64,000 bases of DNA from Turnera subulata (lineage: Eukaryota > Streptophyta > Magnoliopsida > Malpighiales > Passifloraceae): the NCBI GenBank assembly GCA_028386065.3, contig JAKUCV010003344.1:124001-188000 (forward strand), written 5' to 3'. A program made the translations under genes and the position numbers. The stretch's first letter is position 1. Each line of letters opens with the position of its first letter. The notes below the pieces were generated by a model. It had not been told where the DNA came from. It was given only the letters and a program-made list of their open reading frames with translations, and did no database searches. This document shows, piece after piece, positions 58,261 to 64,000 of this stretch.

Positions 58261-59094
58261 ACTCGATTCTCACACCTTCTATTCATATTTTCTGCCTAGA
58301 AACACTCCTAACTTGTAGCCTACTCCCTCAGTTTTCCTCTTTATCAAAGCTACACCTAATTTTGCCTCTATTTTATACTTTTTACTATAAAAACACTTTC
58401 CACTAAACAAGAAAAATTTAATCTTTAATTTTTACAAAATTACATACTAAATTGAGCTGTTAGTAATGTGTTTAAATGGGCTGCAATTGCTGGAGGGTCC
58501 ACGTTCTTATTTATCCAGACTCTAAATCTATTTCTAGCCAAAAAATAAATCTTCTCATCATTATTGGGTCAAAATAAATAAATAGCCCAACTAAATAAAA
58601 CACCTATATCCTAATTACTCAGACATGTCCTAGCCGAAGAATTAAACCATCTCATTAATCCCAAAGTTTAAACATACTAAAGCCCAAATTAATCAAAATA
58701 TCCATATTTTATTCAAATAAATTCTAAATATATCCCAACCAAAGACTAAATCATCTCATTAATCTTATGGTTTAGATACATCTAAAATCTAAATCAACAA
58801 AATTTGTGTGGGCCAAATTTGGGTATTCACAACAACATTAATTCATTCATCATTCAACACACATATTTTCTCCATCTTTTGGCATCAATCAAAAATCATA
58901 AATAAAATCATATTTTTCAAAAGTAACTAATAATAGGAGAAAAATGATGTATTCACATAAAATATTAGATCAAGCATAGTATCCAAGTAGTAGAAATAAA
59001 TGTAAAGCAAACCATAACAGAAACCGTAATATAATGCATGAAGACTAATGCAATACATGACTTAAAGCATCAGATCTCAAGAAGGCATCAGTCA
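58261..59094. other. AT-rich degenerate repeat sequence
   Basis: About 830 bases without a gene. Repeated words of the type AACCAAAGACTAAATCATCTC / AAGCCCAAATTAATC (58540-58800) suggest an old short tandem repeat. A CTCCATCTTTTGGCATC word near 58875 resembles the SIRE 3' spacer in reverse and may mark the start of the remnant to the right. Confidence 0.35.
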
Positions 59095-59834
59095 TCACTC
59101 ATTGAAATCAGCAGCAAGCACTAAAACATTAGCAATTGATTCAACATCTCTAGAACCTTCTTCATTAGCTTCCGATTTGTCCTCCACATTTGTCATTTTC
59201 TCGACAATCCGAACAATTTCTTCCAAATTCACATTCTACCCTGCTTCTTCATTGACCTATTGGGTGTCTCCATCATCAGCCATGTTCAGATCTACAGATT
59301 TTACATTTTCAGACAGCTCAATTGTGGCTTTCTCTAAAACCATAACTTGTTCAGCTTCAGTTGCTCTCTACACTAGAATTTTGGTTCGCCATGTTCAGGA
59401 CTCTACTTGCTTGCTTACGTTCTTGTCAGCTTGATCTCTACGCTCTTTCACAGAATCAATAGTTTTCTTCTTCTCAGCTTCTTCTCCTTCTTTATCACCA
59501 ACAATTTCATCTCTTGGTTTGTCCGTCATGATCCCTACTACTTTTGTATTTATGGCAACACCTTCCATAACAACTTCATTTTCTATTAGAGCAAAATCAA
59601 GAATCCTAACTGGAGTATCTTTTAGATGCATAATTGCTTCTATTTCTTTTCTGCATCGGATTTGGCTGGCACATCAGCCAAATACTCTTTTTTTTCTTCC
59701 TCGGCCAAATCTCTAACACAACTCTGAAGAGTTTCTCTCTCTCTGATAAGAAAGTCAGTAAGCACTCCTCCTAGTTCCTCCATATCCTTCTTTTTTAAAT
59801 ACTTCTCCTTATCATCGAAAGAACTATTGTGCAA
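59095..59834 (-). pseudogene. Remnant of a SIRE envelope-position ORF, minus strand
   Basis: Minus-strand frames (59640-59834 and 59395-59631) contain K-D-M-E-E-L-G-G-V-L-T-D-F-L, echoing the E-K-M-K-Q-L-G-G-V-L-D-N-L of the 51524 region, and a Glu/Lys-rich stretch. A hairpin with ATTTGGCT/AGCCAAAT arms (59660-59667, 59676-59683) sits at the equivalent A-D-V-P-A-K-S-D position. Stops are frequent. It is the downstream part of a minus-strand SIRE relative whose pol is missing. Confidence 0.65.
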
Positions 59835-60067
59835 GGACCATTGGACACAAGTATTTGATTTTTCCAGAAACCAAATTGCCTCATTTCTTCTCCTTAACTA
59901 CCTCTAACGACTATAATGCCACAAGGATATTTCCTCTTCTGCTTGTAAGCTTAGTGAACATGTGCAGTGTGACGATTGAAGAATTTTGAATGTTAAGTAT
60001 GTGCTAATGTTATGAATGCATGGTCTAAACACAAACCAAAGATGAATAACTGAACAAGATAATCAAC
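59835..60067. other. SIRE-remnant spacer
   Basis: Degenerate non-coding sequence between the envelope-position remnant and the SINE. One CCAGAAACCAAAT arm (near 59862) recalls the LTR hairpin. No gene. Confidence 0.4.
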
Positions 60068-60080
60068 GTAAGTTATACAT

Positions 60081-60182
60081 ACCAATGGGCTTGTAGCTCA
60101 TTGGCACTCTTGTGTCAAAAGCACAAGAGGGGTTAGGTATCGGGTTCGAGTCTCACTCTCCTCGACTGGTATATAAAAAAAG
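60081..60182 (+). mobile_element. tRNA-derived SINE (about 100 bp)
   Basis: It has a Pol III A box TAGCTCATTGG and a B box GGGTTCGAGTCTC, spaced as in a tRNA. Between them is a perfect 8-bp stem CTCTTGTG/CACAAGAG with a 7-base loop, like an enlarged anticodon arm. It ends in ATATAAAAAAA. The flanks GTAAGTTATACAT (60068-60080) and GTAAGTTGCACAT (60183-60195) match at 11 of 13 positions, an aged target duplication. The body is hardly longer than its tRNA head, so it could also be a retroposed tRNA pseudogene. Confidence 0.7.
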
Positions 60183-60195
60183 GTAAGTTGCACAT

Positions 60196-60849
60196 TCCAA
60201 GCAGAAAAAAGGATATCAACATATATTGATATATTCTATGCTCACTTTTATAACTCTTTGCATGGATGAGGATTTTGGTTTAATTACTCCAATCATATTC
60301 ATTGAATATCTATTTTACAGCACCAATTCATCCCTGCAATCTTGTCAAAAAATTAAATTTTTTATACCCAAACTAATTTGGGTCCTTTAGAGTTAGATCT
60401 GGTTCTTTTTAGAACCTAAATGTATTTCACATGACTGCTTCTTTTATGCACAAGATCTAATTTCATGATCAACATTACCACAAAAATGACAAGTGATGTG
60501 TGATGTGTCAAATCTGTATAAATGCATATACATGTTATGTCTATATCTTTATAGAATGCTCGATCCACCTTTCATCAATTGAACATGTTGATTTTGTTTG
60601 TTAAAACTATATGTATAGCCCCTATGCCTTTTTTTTTTGTAATAAGTGTATTTTTTATCCTAATAGCATATTTAGAATATTCCTGCCTCTTGTGAACTTA
60701 TCTAGAGCACACTTCAAATCGTTAACTTCTTTCTTAAGCACATCATTCTCTTTTAGCAATTTGTCACAAATATCAATATTACAAGTAATCTTTTTTTTAC
60801 GTTCATCATGTGCATTTTGAACAGCACGGTTATCAACTTTCAGATTTTT
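60196..60849. other. Degenerate spacer, SIRE remnant
   Basis: AT-rich sequence without a gene. The words AACTAATTTGGGTCC (60371-60385) and CTAAATG match the gag-protease spacer of SIRE elements in reverse (compare 46160-46210). The far end (60680-60850) keeps weak minus-strand coiled-coil coding. Confidence 0.4.
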
Positions 60850-61353
60850 TCAAGATTTCACAATATCAGTATGTATATATTCAAGATTGGTATATGCACC
60901 TTTATTAGCATCTTGATCAAATTCTAGACTCACAATTTGTTTCTTATACAAAATATTCTTTTTGTGAACCTTTTCATACTTGTCATGCAAATCAATGAAA
61001 ACAACATGAAGTTCCTCAAAACTAAAGTCAAGTGATTCGCATACCTCAATTTCTTCCTGTTCTATGAGACGAAAATTTGCTATTTCCTTTGAATTTGAAT
61101 CACTAGAAGAATCAAAATTGTCCCAAGCAGCAACTATTTTCATCAATTTCTATAATTTTTTCTTCTTGAAGAATTGTAGAAATGGTTTATCACCCGGAAC
61201 CAAATCTTTTTCCTTTGAAACCAAATCTATGTCCTTGTTACTACTTTCATCCTTGTAAGACTTACTGATTTTGAAAGCAAGATTTTTGTTTTTCTCTTTT
61301 CTTCCTTCAAAATTCATATCATGAGCAATAAGTGAGCCAATTATATAAGACAT
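60850..61353 (-). pseudogene. Remnant of SIRE gag C-terminal region, minus strand
   Basis: Minus-strand frames 61150-61353 and 60850-61146 encode A-W-D-N-F-D-S-S-S-D-S and L-H-D-K-Y-E-K-V-H-K-K-N-I, homologous to A-W-D-D-L-D-S-S-S-E-S and L-H-D-K-Y-E-Q-A-L-K-K-N-I in the intact element's gag (45430-45600). The zinc knuckle between the two frames is missing or decayed. With the envelope-position remnant at 59095-59834 it gives the order gag then env-like in minus sense, so protease, integrase and RT have been deleted. Confidence 0.75.
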
Positions 61354-61375
61354 GGAGATATGACTACCAACACCT

Positions 61376-62445
61376 AGCAGGCTTTAAGAGATGACCACCA
61401 GCACAATGCGGTCGCCACGACATGACCGCTATGGCTGGGCGGTCATTGCTCCCAGTTTTGGCAGCTTTCTAGATTTTTCCTATTCTCTTGATTTCAGGTA
61501 ACTACCGTTGGATCTAGGGATTCAATCCCGAACCTTAGATCAACACCACTTCCAGACCCCCTAAACACTATAAATAGGACCCCCCATTCACCCTTACTGA
61601 GACCCAATTTCTCTCTTCTCCCTCTATACACACATAAGCTTGATGCTTGGAAGAATTCTCTCTTCCCAAGCTTAGGAACCCTAGAAAGGGTTGAAATTCT
61701 GGAGGAATTTCGTAGAGAAGTAGTAGCAAGGCAGTAGCAGGAGGAGAGTAATAGAAGGAGAAAAAGAAGGCGGATTGGAGCAAGCTTGTAGAGAAGGAAG
61801 GAGGAACCTGAGTAGATAATTCATGTGCAGGCAGTCCCGGAAGAATTGCCACATCTGGAGCTGTAGGTGTCGGTTTGCTCCATTCTTGGAGTCCCTGGAA
61901 ACCTAAGAGGAAGAGCTACAAGTTTGCTGTTGACGCCAAATGCAGGTTCGTCTTCTTTCTGTCCCAAATTCCAGCTTGAAGTCGAGTCACAATTCTGCTA
62001 AGGAGTGGTAAGCAAGTAGGAGCTAGAGGATGGATTAGGAAGTAATCCGTTCAAACTCTCTTATTGTGTGGCTACTGTGACGTGATGATGTTGCTGATGT
62101 GATTATGTGATGCATGTTAAGAACTACGTGAGCTTTGACCCATTATCAAGGGGTAGGTAGGCAGTTTCTAGTGGTGGAAATGCAAGCTAAATCTTTATTT
62201 ACTTTCTATTTTGTCTTTTAATTTTGTTTATTTCTGTTGTTTGCATTGTTGTGCATTGGTATATGTTGATCTTTAATTGCACATGATCTCTTCCCAACAC
62301 GGATGGTTGCCTAAGAAAGGTTTTCTCCGAATTTTATCCTATAATAAAATTCGGGTGGCGACTCCAAAGATGTGGATGACGGTTGAGAAGAAGGTGGTGA
62401 GTAAGCCTAATAAATTTTAGGTTGGGTACTCACAGGTTCTAGATG
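61376..62445 (+). repeat. Tat/Ogre-like LTR fragment, plus orientation
   Basis: This is an inverse partner of 57242-58260. It has GACCGC/GCGGTC dyads (61407-61435), TATAAATAG at 61569-61577, a T/C- and G/A-rich transcribed part, CACGGATGGTTG and finally TGGCGACTCC at 62356-62365, the putative tRNA-Arg-type primer site, followed by about 80 bases of interior. It lies between the SIRE-like LTR fragment and the gag remnant, so it interrupts that element. Confidence 0.45.
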
Positions 62446-63423
62446 TAACCAAATCGTTCAAAAATAAAAAATAATGTGCAAGGAAAGTATAAACAGAATC
62501 AAGCAAGAGACAAGCAATTTATAATGGTTCCCCATACAGGTGTACATCCACTATCTAAAATTCCCCTTTTTAGGATTTATAACTCTTCACTATACTAGTT
62601 TTTTACGGGTTCAACCTTAACCTTTACGAGCTTTTACAGGAGCAACTATAACCTAAGCTTTTCACGAGCTCAGTTCTAACCTACACTCAAGCTTTTTAAA
62701 GGTTCAGTTCTATTCTACCCTTAAAACTATTCCTAACTTTGAGTATCAAACAAGATTATAACTCAATCTCACTTATTATGTCCTCAACAAGATAATTTCA
62801 AGAGTGACTCACTCAAGAAGTTTTACAACAAGTTTAGCATAAAAGATTCATACAAGGTAAGTTCAATTTTAATTTTAGAATCTCTCAAAGGTTTGGCTCA
62901 AACGAAAGATCAAATCTCACAGAATCTTGTTAATTGGCTAGGCTCTTGCTCTAGTGAGGTTTCAGACCTCTATATATAGATTATAAGGGTGGGGAAAATC
63001 TCTCACAACGTTCATATACATCTGGATGGGTTTAAAGTTGACTTCTTCTTCTCAAAGAAAACTTTCCACGTAATTGAGGCGAAATCTGGTTAAATCTTCA
63101 AGTTGTAATACTTCTTTTCCAAAAAGAGTTTCCAAAAATAGTTCGTATGTCCCATTGACGTTCCCAGGACATTCAGAAGGTGCGAGGACCAGTTTCTAGA
63201 TCCTTTTCTAACACTTGGGCTGCAGGTATGACCGTTGGTTAGCGTTTTAAATTCCAACTACCGATCTAGGACCACGAGCAATAAAGGTTGATAGTGACAG
63301 GTTGTTCTGCGTGCTTGTTGGAGCCAACTTTAGGTTTCTTTGTAGAGCCAAATGTTTCTGCCCAACACTCAAACAACACAACACTTAACCAATATGTTTG
63401 TTGATGTCGTCTTTCTACAACGT
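62446..63423 (-). repeat. Diverged SIRE-type LTR fragment, minus orientation
   Basis: Read on the minus strand it follows the intact LTRs: AACAAACATATTGG near the start, GGCAGAAACATTTGGCT, a TATATATAG box (62971-62980 region), GTGGATGTACACCTG and GGGGAACCAT near its end. Divergence is high and both ends are cut by other repeats. It belongs with the gag and env-like remnants to its left. Confidence 0.65.
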
Positions 63424-63430
63424 AGGTTCC

Positions 63431-64000
63431 TGTAAGTGCACAGGGTTGTTGTAGTATTTCATCAAGGTCGTATCCATAGGGACTGGGTTGAGTCTGTTTC
63501 CTTTCAATTTAAGACAAACTAGGCTAGAAAATAAGGATGGATTTGGGAGAATGGTGATTAAAATCTAAACTAATGAGGAAAGATAAATGTAACAGCGGAT
63601 TAAACGAGGAAGGTATCAGTTTTGGTGGATTCTTAGGCATCCGGGGTTCACATGTCCTGTTTAATACATATAAATTGCTCGACAGCCTCAGTCACAGGCT
63701 GAGCCTGTGGGTGAGGCTGTGACTAATGAGATGTCTTGAAGGGGCTCCCAACCTAAAGTACTATCAACGGCTTTTGATCTTATCAATAGTTCCCTAAGCT
63801 TCCATCTACCCCCTGTCACTAGAGTAGTCGTCTACTTAAGGGTGAAGTTTAATGTTGGTGCTAATACCCACAGTCTCTCCCTATCTTCTTTCGAATGGCT
63901 AAGGAGCGAAGGCTGGCTATTGTTGGTCTAGCACTCCTGGCTTCTCCTTTCGGTCCTTCAGCATGCTGCTACTAAATTAATAGGATTCTACCCAATAGTC
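63431..64000 (+). repeat. LTR-like repeat starting TGTAAGTGCACAG, second copy
   Basis: It starts TGTAAGTGCACAGGGTTG and shares the ordered blocks of the 49509 copy (CAAGGTCG, GGGACTG, TTTCAATT, TCCGGGGTTCAC, CTTGAAGGGG). A strong hairpin lies at 63675-63712. It runs off the window, so its length is unknown. It has inserted at the edge of a SIRE-type LTR fragment. Confidence 0.5.

Overview
This is a nuclear window from a flowering plant, most likely a eudicot. It has spliced genes with GT-AG introns, plant-type LTR retrotransposons and LINEs, AT-rich intergenic DNA and a plant cytosolic-type tRNA-Cys. No bacterial, viral or organellar gene cluster is present, and I see no CRISPR array, operon or defence locus.

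Layout. 1-15300 is a transposon nest: a Copia-type LTR (1-915), a Ty3/Gypsy LTR (about 916-3268), and an L1-type LINE on the minus strand (3722 to about 15300). The LINE is split by a heavily deleted Ty3/Gypsy chromovirus (4538-10413, target duplication AAGAG). 15300-32750 is a gene island with three intact host genes: a JASON-like gene (plus strand, 7 exons), a phi-class glutathione S-transferase of the GSTF9/10 type (plus, 3 exons) and a plant SWAP70-like PH/coiled-coil gene (minus, 10 exons). A tRNA-Cys locus closes the island. The island also holds a 556-bp non-LTR retroposon with a perfect 16-bp target duplication (16161-16716) and a 1.8-kb long-TIR transposon (20979-22746). 33020-43046 is a structurally complete Ty3/Gypsy chromovirus on the minus strand (target duplication GCAAT). 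43414-57236 is a structurally complete 13.8-kb SIRE/Maximus-type Copia element on the plus strand (target duplication GTGAG). It carries an envelope-position ORF region and contains two MULE-like elements and another LTR-like repeat. 57242-64000 is a mosaic of two oppositely oriented Tat/Ogre-like LTR pieces, a rearranged minus-strand SIRE remnant, a tRNA-derived SINE and a second copy of the LTR-like repeat seen at 49509.

The three host genes have no obvious shared pathway. Their linkage (JASON-like, GSTF9/10, SWAP70-like) appears to match, from memory, the Arabidopsis chromosome 2 neighbourhood around At2g30820-At2g30880, so the island looks like an ancestral block between retrotransposon blankets. 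All retroelement ORFs are disrupted; several of the stops look like methyl-C deamination in CHG context.

The least expected pattern is a set of more than ten short hairpins with the same stem (ATTTGGCT / AGCCAAAT, different loops). They are scattered through the LTRs, coding regions and 3' spacer of the SIRE-type element and occur again in the SIRE remnant.
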